Below the pieces are notes generated by a model. It was not told the origin of the DNA. It was given only the letters and a program-made list of their open reading frames with translations, and did no database searches. The position numbers were made by a program, and so were the translations under genes. Of a DNA stretch of 47,940 nt, positions 22,176 to 32,641 are shown one piece after another. Origin of the DNA: Candolleomyces eurysporus (lineage: Eukaryota; Basidiomycota; Agaricomycetes; Agaricales; Psathyrellaceae). The stretch's first letter is position 1. Each line of letters begins with the position of its first letter. The DNA lies in NCBI GenBank assembly GCA_027579435.1, contig JANBPK010000097.1:1-47940 (forward strand), given 5' to 3'.

Positions 22176-23486
22176 TTACGCCTTCTCCACATCCCTCCTG
22201 TCGTCCTGTGCGGTATGGATGATGGATCGTGTGGGCTGGGGAATAGCATCCAGTCCTCGTTCGGCATCGGTATCATCATAGTTCCTGCCAAAATCGCGAT
22301 GCATATTCGATTGAAGGAACGATGACTCCGCGGTGTGGTGCGCGAATTGCAGGGTGTGTAGAGCGCCACCATCCTTTGCAGTCGGAAACTTGGTGAAGGA
22401 GCGGCCAGTCGTGACGCGGAATATGATCATGTGGGGTGAGAGGGCCTGAGAAGGGTAGGGTAAGATGGATGAATTAACGTGGATTCTTCAGAGTGCACGA
22501 GATTTTTTGGACTTACACAGAACGAGTAGAACAGACCGGAGAATAATGGTTCGCAGACCAGAAATCCCACAGACGCGCCAACGGCGGAGTCACCAAGCTG
22601 CTGCATCACTGCTGCAAGGATGCCAAAAAGGGTGAGAGGGAGGGCCGATTCGATGAGAATGGCGACGATCCCGGTGTAGAGGTGCATATCGGCCGATGGC
22701 AAGAGCTTGGAGAATGTACGGCGCGCCCGAAGCAGGCGAACTGAAATGAGGGTTGTGATGATAACATTGGTGGTAACTGTGAGCGCAGTAGCGGCTGGGC
22801 CTGAAGCAGCACCGTGACTGCCTTGCACGTAGTTCCCGACGAAGAAGAGGACTGGAATCGTTGTTGATTAGCGTAATCCATTAACTGGAAAGAAAAAATG
22901 ACATACCTACGGAACCCACTGAGGTAAGTGCGGGTAAAATCACCACCCACCAGTGCTCGATGTAGATCATATAACAGCGATATATCTGTAAGATACGATG
23001 CGTGAATCATTGGGCTCTCCAGAAGTAGAATACAGTACTCACAAGCAGCGCATCCGCAATCAGAATAACACACCCTGTGATTGTGAGGCTGATCTGCTGC
23101 GCCCACATATCGAAGTAGGTATCTTTGATGAGTCGAAGCCAATGACGACCCGAGGTTGACTTGAAGATCACTTGGAAGTAACTAGCCATGTCGAGTGACG
23201 CAGTAAGCGTGGTGAGCGTCGTGATCACGAAGCTTGCTGCGATATATCTCCTTCTGCCCTTTCTCAGCTCATCTGGCGTCTCCAGAAAAACGGACAGGCC
23301 GTAGAGCGCCATGAAAATGTGAATACCTGGTACCGGAGACGAAGGGAGACGTCCAAAGTGTCAAATCATAATTTCTCGTGAGGGTGCATAGGGCGACGTA
23401 CCGACTTCAACCATCGTCACTGTGTAGTTTGCATACACAGCTCGAGCATAGGTGACCATGTTGCTTTCCAGACGATCCGGATCCAT
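22176..23486 (-). CDS. 7-TM membrane protein of unknown function, copy H
   Basis: Five exons on the minus strand: 23486-23402, 23326-23043, 22985-22907, 22851-22517 and 22445-22176, total 1053 nt, 350 aa, frame intact. Exons 1 and 3 are 85 and 79 nt as in the plus-strand array, so the intron layout is shared. The start is MDPDRLESNMVTYARAVYAN. TM2 region RRRYIAASFVITTLTTL, loop VLFFVGNYVQGSHGAASG, then LLRARRTFSKLLPSADMHLY and tail DDRRDVEKA. It is clearly a diverged subfamily (with copy I) and lies convergent to SEC61. Upstream, a TTAAAGAGGAGAGG segment on the minus strand may serve as the core promoter. Function unknown. Confidence 0.88.
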
Positions 23487-24149
23487 TGTTGTGGGTGCTG
23501 CTGGGGCGGGGAATCACTCAAAGTTCCTCTCCTCTTTAAGTACTAGCAAACATGCGAGTTACTTATTCGGCTTTGGTGCAGCACAAAAAAACCACCCCGT
23601 TTCATCTCTGCTCGGGGGAGACGAGAGATACGAAGATAATAGAACAAAAAAATGGATGGNTTTGACTATAAGGGGTGTGCGAGGATGCGATGTAGGCGTC
23701 CAAGTCCGGTGATATCAGAGGAACCAATTGAAAATTGCTCGATTTTCAACAGCTGTGCGATGCTCCATTTAAGCGCCACGACATATCAAAGGAGCTAACC
23801 ATGTTCTCGTTCATCTTTTCTATGTTCCGAAACACCTTTCGAATAAATGCGAAGCACAGGAAAACTCAATTGCGCTGTGAGACTCGTCTTCAAACAGAAA
23901 TCATGATCAGGAGGGCCACCAACCCTTCTTCCTATCGTGGTTAGCTTCACAAGAAAAGGTCGCCAAGGCCGCTCTCTTCGGAGTCGATCATCAGTCTAAA
24001 CCGAGAAGTGAACTGTGGGTCCACGGAAAATCTCGCTTTGCCCAAAATGTGTTTCTGCGTCCTGTTGAGAATTAGCGATAAGCCTTGTTGTCAATAGCGA
24101 GGATTCAGTGCGGGCCGTCAGAGGATGAAGCTACAGATGGCAGCTGCCA
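23487..24149. other. Upstream region of copy H, duplicated spacer
   Basis: No gene is seen. The region is homologous in direct orientation to 27010-28120, upstream of copy I: CTCTCCTCTTTAAGTAC, GTGTGCGAGGATGCGATGT, CTTCTCGTTCATC-type TTCTCGTTCATCTTTTCTATG, CGAGAAGTGAACTGTGG. It contains an N at 23660. Short ORFs here do not agree between the two copies, so they are unlikely to be coding. Confidence 0.65.
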
Positions 24150-24478
24150 ATGCCGTCGGTGTGAGCTCACCTTTGGAAGTCAGTCGTGTCTTGCATGCCC
24201 TGGTGGCAGATGACTTGGTCAGGGTGTGCCAATAGCAGCCTGAGATATCAGCGTGATCTGTGTGATGAAGGAATGTTTGACTTTGACTGATCCGATGCAG
24301 GACATGTCAGAAGTCCTTGAGGCAGAGCCCTGTTCAAACTAGCTATATTTAAAAGTACGGGTATGTGATTAAAAACCCCGCTGAACTGATGGCGTATTTT
24401 ACATCGACATGTGCAAGTAGACGTCTCTATGGGTCTGACGATTAGCTGAATCTACAGCGTGGGCGCTCCCCGCTCTAG
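24150..24478 (+). repeat. Left arm of an inverted repeat flanking the second SEC61 block
   Basis: This arm matches the reverse complement of 28199-28575 with roughly three-quarters identity by eye. Shared stretches include AGTCAAAGTCAAACA, TCACACAGATCACG, GATATCTCAGGCTGC, and GAGCGGGGAGCGCCC at the inner edge. It abuts the SEC61 pseudogene. The repeat could be a pair of related elements or the ends of an inversion or insertion. Confidence 0.65.
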
Positions 24479-24485
24479 GAATCTC

Positions 24486-25115
24486 TGTGAGTCGTCTATT
24501 CTGTGGCTTTCAGAGACTAGTTCTGATCCTTTTGCAGTATAGTTTCTGAATCTGGTCCGTTCCTGCCCATTCTCCCAGAGGTTTCTTTGCAGGATCGCGA
24601 CAGTTTGGCCCCACCTTCTTGCTTTGCAGCGAGCTAAACCGCGACCCCGGGTACCTTTCAACCAAAAAGTACTATGGACAGCAGTGACGCTGTTCATCTT
24701 CCTTGTGTGCTCGCGAGTGTCACTCTATGGCATCATGTCGTCTGACTCGTTGGACCCCCTGTACTGGATCCGTCCCTATTTCCCGTCAAACAGAGGAACG
24801 CCCATCATCACGTCGGGCATGGCCATGCAGCTTTTAGCTGGAGCCAACCCTATGGACGTCGATTTCAGCTTGAAGAACGAAAGTCTTTGAAGAGTGCGTG
24901 GCGTCTTTTTCGTTGCCCTTGACTTGAGTGGGGCTATCGGAAGTAGGACAGGTATTTCAATGGCTGTTACTATTATTTATGGATGTGAGTAATCTTCCTT
25001 TGCGTGATTTTATTTCGTACGGGTGGCTGATTACACCCCTCCTTTTTTGTGGATCGCGAAATTGGGATGAAGGAGGGCCAAGGTGTAAAATTGGGCGGAC
25101 TCGCCGGAACGTCGA
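24486..25115 (+). pseudogene. SEC61 pseudogene with large internal deletion
   Basis: This decayed copy of the SEC61 gene keeps intron 1, exon 2 (FLNLVR), exon 3 ([35 protein letters not shown]) and then jumps to the end of exon 6 ([19 protein letters not shown]) and exon 7 (EIGMKEGQGVKLGGLAG). Exons 4-5 and most of 6, over 1 kb, are gone. Exon 1 with its ATG is unrecognisable, exon 3 lacks about six codons (LMELGI) and ends in a stop after SLKNESL. The former 3' flank is still present downstream, so the whole locus was duplicated before the deletion. Confidence 0.9.
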
Positions 25116-25684
25116 CTTTGCCTGTCTCTTATTCCGTGCGTCCTTCCGTTCGACTTGTAATTAAAAAGCAGCAGAGCGTCCTCCGTTCATCGTTGGCCTT
25201 GTCGCCTCGACGTCACCCACCTACCCATATGAAACGCTCTCTTTGCCCGGGCCCCGCCCCGACCGTTCTCTCCTTTTTTACGCGAGACAAGCTAATACGT
25301 AGTTATGTTATCTTTTGCCAATGCGATGGAGAAAATATTTGGCCGCTTCAGTGATGCATACTTGTACTGCTTGCAGAGATCTGAGGGTAAATTTGTTCGC
25401 TTGCGCCCGAAAGTGAAATGGGAGACTTTCAAGGGGCGGCATCAGCTTGATAAGTTGCAGTGCGCGCACCCTAGTAGTGGGATATTCGGGAAGGGAGCTA
25501 AAGAGTAATTGAGGACTTACTCTTCAATCTTGAACATTTGACGACGACCGACCTGACGCGAGGGGTGATCACCTCAATTCAAATTAAAATACAAAAGACA
25601 ACTTGAGTGCAACGAGTACAACCAGCACAAGCCTTTTCGTGGCCGGTGGTACAAATACAACTTCTCCAGACACAGGATTGATGT
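25116..25684. other. Duplicated SEC61 3' flank, second copy
   Basis: Contains the second copy of the spacer seen after SEC61 (ACCCATATGAAACGC, CGCGAGACAAGCTAATACGTA, GGAGAAAATATTTGG). No gene is supported. Confidence 0.65.
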
Positions 25685-27009
25685 CTACGCCTTCTCTGCA
25701 TCCCTGCTGTCGTCCTGTGCGGTGCGGATGATGGATCGTATGGGCTGAGCGTTCGAGGACAGACCGCCTCTAGCATCCAATCCTCGTTCAGCATCGGTAT
25801 CAAAATCACGGTTCCCGCCAAAATCGCGATTGAAATTCGACTGAAGGAAGGACGATTCCGCAGTGTGGTGGGCAAATTGTAGGGTGTGTAGAGCGCCATC
25901 TTTTACAGTGGGAAACTTGGTGAAGGAGCGGCCGGTTGTGACGCGGAATATGATCATGTGGGGGTGAGAGTGCTNGAGCGGGGCAAGTTTAGATANAAGT
26001 TTCATGTAGTTGTTCAAAGGTACGAGATTTTTTAACGCACGCAGAACGAGTAGAACAGGCCGGCGAATAGTGGGTCGCAGACCAGAAATCCCACCGATGT
26101 ACGAGCTACGGAATCACCGAGCTGCTGCATCACTGCTGCAAGGATGCCGAAAACGCTGAGAGGGAGGGCCGACTCGATGAGAATGGCGACTACCCCGGTG
26201 TAGAGGTGCATATCGGCCGATGGTAAGAGCTTGGAGAGTGACCGGCGCGCCCGAAGCAAACGAAATGAAATGAGGCTTGTGATGATAACGGTGGTTGTGA
26301 CTGTGAGCGCGGTAGAGGCTGGGCCTGAAGCAGCACCGCCTTGCACATAGTTCCCGACGAAGAAGAGGACTGAATTCGTTGTTGATTAGCGTAGTCAATT
26401 ATCTGGAAAGNAAAAAAGACATACCCACGGCAGCCACCGAGGTAAGAGCAGGTAAAATCGTCACCCACCAGTGCTCGATATAGATCATATAGAGGCGATA
26501 TATCTGTGAAATACGATCCGTGAATCATCTAGCTATCCAAAATCAAGATACTATACTCACAAGTAGCGCATCCGCAATCAGAATAACACACCCTGTGACT
26601 GCGAGGCTGACCTGTTGCGCCCACATATCAAAGTAAGTGTCTTTGATGAGTCGTATCCAATGACGACCCGAGGTTGACTTGAAGATGATTTGGAAGTAAC
26701 TGGCCATGTCGAGTGACGCAGAAAGGGTGGTGAGCGTCGTTAACACGAAACTTGCTGCGATATATCTCCTTCTGCCCTTCCTCAGGTGTTCTGGGGTCTC
26801 CAGAAAAACGGACAGACCATAGAGCGCCATGAAAATGTGAATACCTGGTACAAGAGATGAAGGTAGTTGTCCAAAGTGTCAAATCGTGAACTCTCGGCCG
26901 GGGAGAGTGCGTAGAGTCACGTACCAACTTCAACCATCGTCAATGTGTAGTTTGCATACACAGCTCGAGCATAGGTAACCATATTGCTTTCCATACGATT
27001 TTGGTCCAT
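25685..27009 (-). CDS. 7-TM membrane protein of unknown function, copy I
   Basis: Five exons on the minus strand: 27009-26925, 26844-26561, 26503-26425, 26369-26041 and 25972-25685, total 1065 nt, 354 aa, frame intact. It is the sister of copy H (start MDQNRMESNMVTYARAVYAN, LLRARRSLSKLLPSADMHLY). One oddity: the invariant LSPHMIIFRV after the last intron reads HSHPHMIIFRV, because one base is missing at the exon start and one C is added before ATG. An N (25975) sits in the splice acceptor CTCNAG. Both could be base-calling errors in C/G runs. The tail is longer than in H (ARGGLSSNAQPIRS). Introns 3 and 4 also contain Ns (26411, 25996). Function unknown. Confidence 0.85.
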
Positions 27010-27240
27010 GGCTGCGTGGGCTGCTACTGGGGCGGCGAATCATTCAAGTCCCTCTCCTCTTTAAGTACCAAGCATGCAGGGTACAAACTCGGTATACTCG
27101 GCTCTGAGATCAGGGCGCGGCGCAAAAAGGTACCCCATTGAATCTCGAGTTGTGGGCACGAGAGATTCGAAGACGATAGGACGAAATAAATATTTCGACT
27201 ACAAGGGATGTGCGAGGATGCGATGTGGGCGTCTTTGAGA
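27010..27240 (-). promoter_or_regulatory. Upstream region of copy I
   Basis: Homologous to the region upstream of copy H. The shared CCTCTCCTCTTTAAGTAC lies about 40-50 bp before the start codon and may contain the core promoter (TTAAAG on the minus strand). The further shared block GTGTGCGAGGATGCGATG ends near 27235, where an insertion begins. Confidence 0.45.
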
Positions 27241-27620
27241 GATAATTGCAAATAGACAGACCAGATTGCTTCTTTTATTTGTTGAGTTTTGGAGCTGTGC
27301 ACACAAACATGGTCCGCGTGGCATACCGAATTTGGCGTACTCACCGTTCAACATCCAACCAAAAACCAGGTCAACCATCCGCCATTCCACATTCTATCAA
27401 AATGGAACAGACCTTTCCTCATGTGTCGACAGCTACCAATGGCCATGGTGTGGCGAAGGATAGAGTATGAGCAACGATTTCAACCGTGTGCCAATCCGCC
27501 ATCAACCACGCTCCATTTGAGTGTTTGGCTGGATGCGCCACCGCCCACAACTGAACAAATATCAAAGGCCAAAGAAAGTGTGATTTAGTATATCTTTTGG
27601 TAATCAGGTGTAAGCGCTAC
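27241..27620. repeat. Segment present only in the second block, possible old MITE-like insertion
   Basis: The homologous position near copy H (23705-23740) is about 40 bp, whereas here about 400 bp separate the flanking matches. The inserted part contains TTGTTGAGTTTTGGAGCTGTG, loosely like the TIR of the MITE at 35843, and near its other end a loosely inverted ACAACTGAACAAATATC. No coding signal. An insertion here or a deletion near H would both explain it. Confidence 0.4.
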
Positions 27621-28198
27621 GAAATTAAAAGAGCCAAACGTATTGGAATGGTTGTCCGATTTTGAAGTTGTGCGAGGATCCTTTTACACGCCATGATATC
27701 AACAGCCGTATGAGGCATCTGTTCAACGCCATGACGTATCAACAGAACCAAAGGTCTTCTCGTTCATCTTTTCTATGCTTCCAAACACCTTGTGGAGTAG
27801 GTGTGAAGCGCAGGGTGACTCTTTCCGATATGAAACTCTTATCAAGCGCCGAAGGCTCCGGTGTTTGTCCTCCAACTGAACGAAATCATGATCGGGAAGG
27901 CCACCGACCCGTGCGTCCGGTTCTTCCTCTCGTGATCAACTTCATAGGAAAATGGCTTCAGGGCCGCTCTCTTCGGAATCGATAATGAGTATAAAGCGAG
28001 AAGTGAACTGTGGAACCACGGAAGTATCGTTTTGGGGCCCAAGATGTGTTTCTGCGTTGGCAATAAGCCTTGGATGTCAACAGCGAGGATTCCGTGTGGG
28101 TCTGCCGTAGATGCCTGTTATAGCACCTATTCAGAGAGACAGGAATGTGTACTGAGCAAAGCTGAAGGTCGTCGAGTGCGGAAGCGAAAAAGCAATTC
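27621..28198. repeat. Second copy of the spacer upstream of copy H
   Basis: Direct homology to 23720-24118 (TTCTCGTTCATCTTTTCTATG, AAATCATGATC, GGCCGCTCTCTTCGGA, GCGAGAAGTGAACTGTGG, CAGCGAGGATTC). The match ends near 28120, where the inverted repeat zone begins. No gene is supported. Confidence 0.6.
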
Positions 28199-28575
28199 TT
28201 ACCTCGAGCGGGGAGCGCCCAGGGATGTGGGTCGGGCTTGTCCTCAGACTCGGAGAGACATTTACTTGTACCTGTCAACGTAAAGCACGCCACCAGTCAG
28301 CTGGTTTTGCCATCACACACCCGTACCTTTATCCTTTATAGCTAGCTTGGACAAGGATCCGACTTAAGGACTTGTGATATGTACTGCATCAAATCAGTCA
28401 AAGTCAAACACACCTTTATCACACAGATCACGTTGATATCTCAGGCTGCCGCTGGCGTTCGGCGTTGCTCCTCAGAGTGCACTTTGACCAAGTCTGTGTC
28501 CCTAAATGGTAGCGGAAGTATACCAGGTATGCAATCCGTGACACGAACTCCTCCGACTTCCACGGTAGTGGTATG
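28199..28575 (-). repeat. Right arm of the inverted repeat
   Basis: Reverse-complement match to 24150-24478, starting with GAGCGGGGAGCGCCC. Together the arms bracket the SEC61 pseudogene and copy I, about 3.7 kb between inner ends. Confidence 0.65.
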
Positions 28576-30749
28576 TTGGGTCCTACTTCCAAATGATCGG
28601 CAGCAGCAACGCCCAAAGGTTATCTAATTGATACAATGGCCAGTCCTGGACGCTTGTCGCCCTCAACGTAGATCAGGTCACTCATGAGCTTCATTCTATA
28701 GCCTATTCAGGGAGGAAGTTGCCAGCCGACGCGCTGCAACCGACAGCTCAACGACTTGGCACCGAAATGATCTTAGAGGATTCGAGTACATTACAGAGAC
28801 TTATTCCTAGTACCATTGTCATATTTGAATGAGATGAATTTGACAGCGAAATATAGACAGTCGTGACTTCTGAAGTGCCTAGCCTCGCTCCATGTCAATC
28901 CGATAAGCCTCTGATCCGAAGATCCGATGATAATAACTCAGATTTAGCATGCTCCCGCATTTTTTCAAACGCGACAAAACCAACCAGGCTGTGTCCAGGA
29001 ATTGCTATCCACGACCGCCACTGTTTCCTCTATGTTTCTGGGCTTTCGAAAGACGGAGCTGTATCGAAAGGCTTGGTGCCTATGATACCTCTGAGAGGCC
29101 TCTTGTCCAAGCACCTCCCAGTACGGTGTCAAGAGGTCCAGCGGAGGTGGAACATTGTCATCTCGAATGGACAAAATTTTATGAAGCGAAATTCATCATA
29201 ACCGAGACTCCTTTCTTCGTACAAGACCAGGGCTGGAGCTCTGGAGACGATACGAGCCTGGCGCCTAGCGCTTGCAATCAGTTGCGATCGGTGATGGGTT
29301 GGTTTTTGGCACCGATCCGGGGAGTAGACCGATACTTCCGTTGTCGACTGATCTCCGAGCTTGGCCGGTGGCGCTGGGTGATTTACGACAGGTGGCGAGT
29401 GCAAAGGACCCGTATCATGATCTAGGGGCTCGGAAGGTTTGGAAGCATCTTACGCATTCCCATGTCATATCTTGAGCCCAGCTTGGTGGAGGGTAAGAGT
29501 CAGCAAATCTGACCTTGGTACGAGAAAAGAAAACAGCGCTGGCAGTCGCCTGTCCCAGTGATCAACGTAAACTGACTGAAGATACCGCACGCTGGCCACA
29601 CTATGACCTCCCAAGAGGCAACAACCGCGCGGTCGGATGTCTACAGCCACCATCGCAAAGATGAATCAATAAATTGGAACCACAGGCCGTCGATCAAAGA
29701 TCTTCAGGACTAGGAAGGCGAAAAGGTCTATTCATTCGGATTCGTTGGCTCTTTGTCTGCAAAGTCTGCACCCGCTAGCATCTACTCGGACAAAGTATAC
29801 GTCGTTACTTACGTTCAGTCTACATAGCGATGCGCCACGCGTGATCCGACGCATAAAATTCATCATTTCACCTCGTTGATGTTGATGGCGAATCTCCTTC
29901 CCCGGCCCTCTCTCTCCCACTCTCGTCGCCCTTCAACGCCATTTGGTCTGGGCATATGATAGGAACCACTGCGCGACAGGAGCTGTGATACTAGCATATG
30001 TACTATATATCACGATGAAACATACTAGTATCGCCCCGAAAAACGCCCGTCTCTCGTTTCCCCACCCTCGTCATCTGCCGCTTCGCGGCTAATGGAACTG
30101 TTCTATCTCATAGGCTCTTCAAGTTTGGCACAATATGTAGAGTGGGCTAGGAAAACGGAGGTGAGCTCGTTGATGATATTTATCTTATTTCTCAGCGCGT
30201 TGACGATAAGGTGGTTAGTCAACCATGCGTAGGTCCGATATGCATGCGCAGCTTGATCACAGCTGACCGGAGAGAGCCCTCGCCGCCCTTACAGTCGCGT
30301 TCCATATTGCATATGTAAGTTCAATCAGGTCCCTCTCTCACCCTGAGGGCTCGGGGCTGACTTTCCCTCCAAGATCTACTACTGTCTGACAACCATCAGC
30401 GAGGAGGTATGGTAACCAGTCGAGCTAGTCGAAGGTACATGAGATTGAGGGTTTGCGAGGGCAGGTAGAGCGGATATGGAGGCAGCGGTGGAGCTNGGGG
30501 GAAGCTTTTGTTCTTGCTCACTCGATACGCACCCATCGTCGCTCTCATCTGCAATCTTCTCAGTGCGTAACAGCCAGGTCCTGTGCTCCTCCTTCCTGCC
30601 TGATCGAACGCGTTCCCAGCGAACTTCAGGTTCCACTGGGTTATCAGTACGAGTGGGTGTATGACGCTGGATATCATGCATTCGGGTACACTTTTTTTTT
30701 TTCTCTCAGACTTGTGTTTCATCGTGCTGATAGCGGCCGCTTGTCAGTG
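28576..30749. other. About 2.2 kb without a recognised gene
   Basis: Several open frames of 60-160 codons exist (for example a plus-strand frame at 28949-29425), but none shows a known domain, a plausible splice pattern or a conserved partner. TATA-like stretches (ACTATATATCACG near 30000) are isolated. A single N at 30496 adjoins a G-run. The 5' part of gene J may lie in the last few hundred bases. Confidence 0.5.
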
Positions 30750-31856
30750 ATGGATCTCATTGCAGCGAGCGCGGCAGAAAGTATGTACACGTTACTAGAG
30801 AATGAACTGCTGATTTCGAATTTTTCTCATCTCTCCGCCTCTAGCCATCCTGCTGCTGTGTCTATACGCCCTGCTTGGTGCGAAGCGGATGTGGTTCTAT
30901 GTTTTCATCGGTCTTTCTCTGGTATGTCTCTTCTTTCCTCATACTGCTCGATATTGAGAGCGACGTTGTTTTGCGCCTTCAAGGGGTTTACTTTTACGCT
31001 TTTCATTTTGATATTGACCGATATCCGGCACCAGAAAGGTCAGTCTCTCCTTCCCTCGAGGTCTGGAATCGAAGTCTTATTTTATCTTGAACTTCGTTCT
31101 CTGCATTCATTTCAGCAATTCTTGAGTCTGCTCTACCAGAACACATGCGGCTCGGATACCCATGTTACTTTGATTCGTCGAAACAGTCACCTACAATTTA
31201 TGGTGTTGTAGCTTATCTCTCTTTTGCCAGGACAACTCGTGAGTATAGTATAGTCCTAACCGCCGTAATCTCACTTAGAGTGATTATCCTTCGTCCAGTG
31301 GCCGCTATCCTTGGGATGACGACCTTCTTCCTCCGTTATCGTCGATCTACGAGTTCAATCCTCAAAGTCATGGTTCGCGAAGGAGGAATGTACTATCTAT
31401 CCACTGTTAGTGAGTAGTTTTTTTGAATCCTCCAGTTACGATGGCGATTGAATGACGCTTCCTTCGCGCGCCCAGTACTTCAACTAATCGACGCTATCAT
31501 TCGTACTCCAAACATCCCAGTAACGATCAGTGAAGCAAACTTCGCGGCTTTGGCGATCGCGGTCTATTCGTATGTTACCTTGTTCCTTTCCTTTCTTTCG
31601 AGCCCTCCCAATCCTGATTGAACCTCTCCTTCACTTTCCAACTGCCAGACTTCGAGTCCTAGCCGTCCCAATATTCGCCAATCAGATGCTTCTGAATATG
31701 AAGAAGGTGAACGATATCAAAGATAACTCGTTTGCTTCGACAATGTTCTTCACGAGGACACCAGGGCAGGATGGGTTTAGACATGCTCCGGGACATGCTG
31801 TCTACGACTTTGGAGCTGATCGAACTGGGCGGCTGTGGGCACGAAGTTCATCATAG
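30750..31856 (+). CDS. DUF6533-like multipass membrane protein J, 5' end not resolved
   Basis: Exons that join in frame: about 30750-30780, 30845-30921, 30984-31038, 31116-31238, 31281-31409, 31476-31569 and 31649-31856. The protein reads ILLLCLYALLGAKRMWFYVF, FTFTLFILILTDIRHQK, GYPCYFDSS, ILGMTTFFLRYRRSTSSI, VMVREGGMYYL and LRVLAVPIFANQMLLNMKK. This matches the C-terminal half of agaricomycete proteins that start with a DUF6533 domain (the LYALxGRK and RRSTSSLxxVMLRDG motifs, from memory). The N-terminal DUF6533 part cannot be found upstream; only a short lead from a candidate ATG at 30750 fits. It may be a 5'-truncated gene or the missing exons may be too diverged to see. It is a different family from the 7-TM array. 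Confidence 0.65.
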
Positions 31857-32641
31857 CTGACGATAAAGTAAACATTTGTAATACCACTCCACGACTCTCA
31901 GACCGCTCGGAAGTTGCTCCGACGATTCGACCAGTCGGCTGAGCTTTCACGATTTGGCATGAATTAGAAGCACAACAGGCGCTCGATCCATTCAAAGGCT
32001 GTTTGCGCCTTCCTGGCGAGTAAATGCTGCGATGTCGGAGGTACCCGCTGGGAAAAGCCTGAGGCTGGATGTTGAGAGGACGAGCTGCTTCACTCGCCTC
32101 GAAGAAGCTGTGCAAATTATCGAAGCCTCAAGGATGTTTTCTTGGCATTAGCAACAAGCCCGGCAGGCCCGGTGTATCCATGAACGATTCCGGGAGACCG
32201 TCGAAGCACATGCTTTTGGAGCCACTCAACTGGGGCCGCCACTCCGCAGGCTTCGAATCTCTGACGATGCCTTTCTTCAGATTGGTTTCCGTAAATGGGC
32301 GGCTGGAGCATAAACAAGTGAAGAATGGAATCACCTACATGTTAAATGCTAATGAAAATGAATCAATGGTTTGCCAAATCCTCGGCCGTCTATTCACTTG
32401 TCATTGCTCCCACGTTTGCCTCACATGGTCACCGGCGGAAGTCTCCCCCTGCGGTTGTATTTCTCGGTCGTTGTTTGGCACCGGTGAGGTAACGTTGGCA
32501 AGATCCATATAATTATCAACTGCCTCCAGCTGAACAGGGACTCGGTTCCATAGTGCTCTTATCGTCTTCTTCGCTCAACGACCAGGGTGATTGGTATCGG
32601 GATAGGACTGACTCGCCATCCTGAATGAGGGCTTGCACGTC
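31857..32641. other. Spacer between genes J and K
   Basis: No supported gene. Overlapping frames at 32069-32512 (plus) and 31777-32334 (minus) lack recognisable domains and introns. The last 100 bp should hold the promoter of gene K. Confidence 0.5.

Noticed and set aside
28949..29425. 158-codon plus-strand open frame
   Set aside because: Overlaps other frames of equal quality on both strands and contains no recognisable motif.
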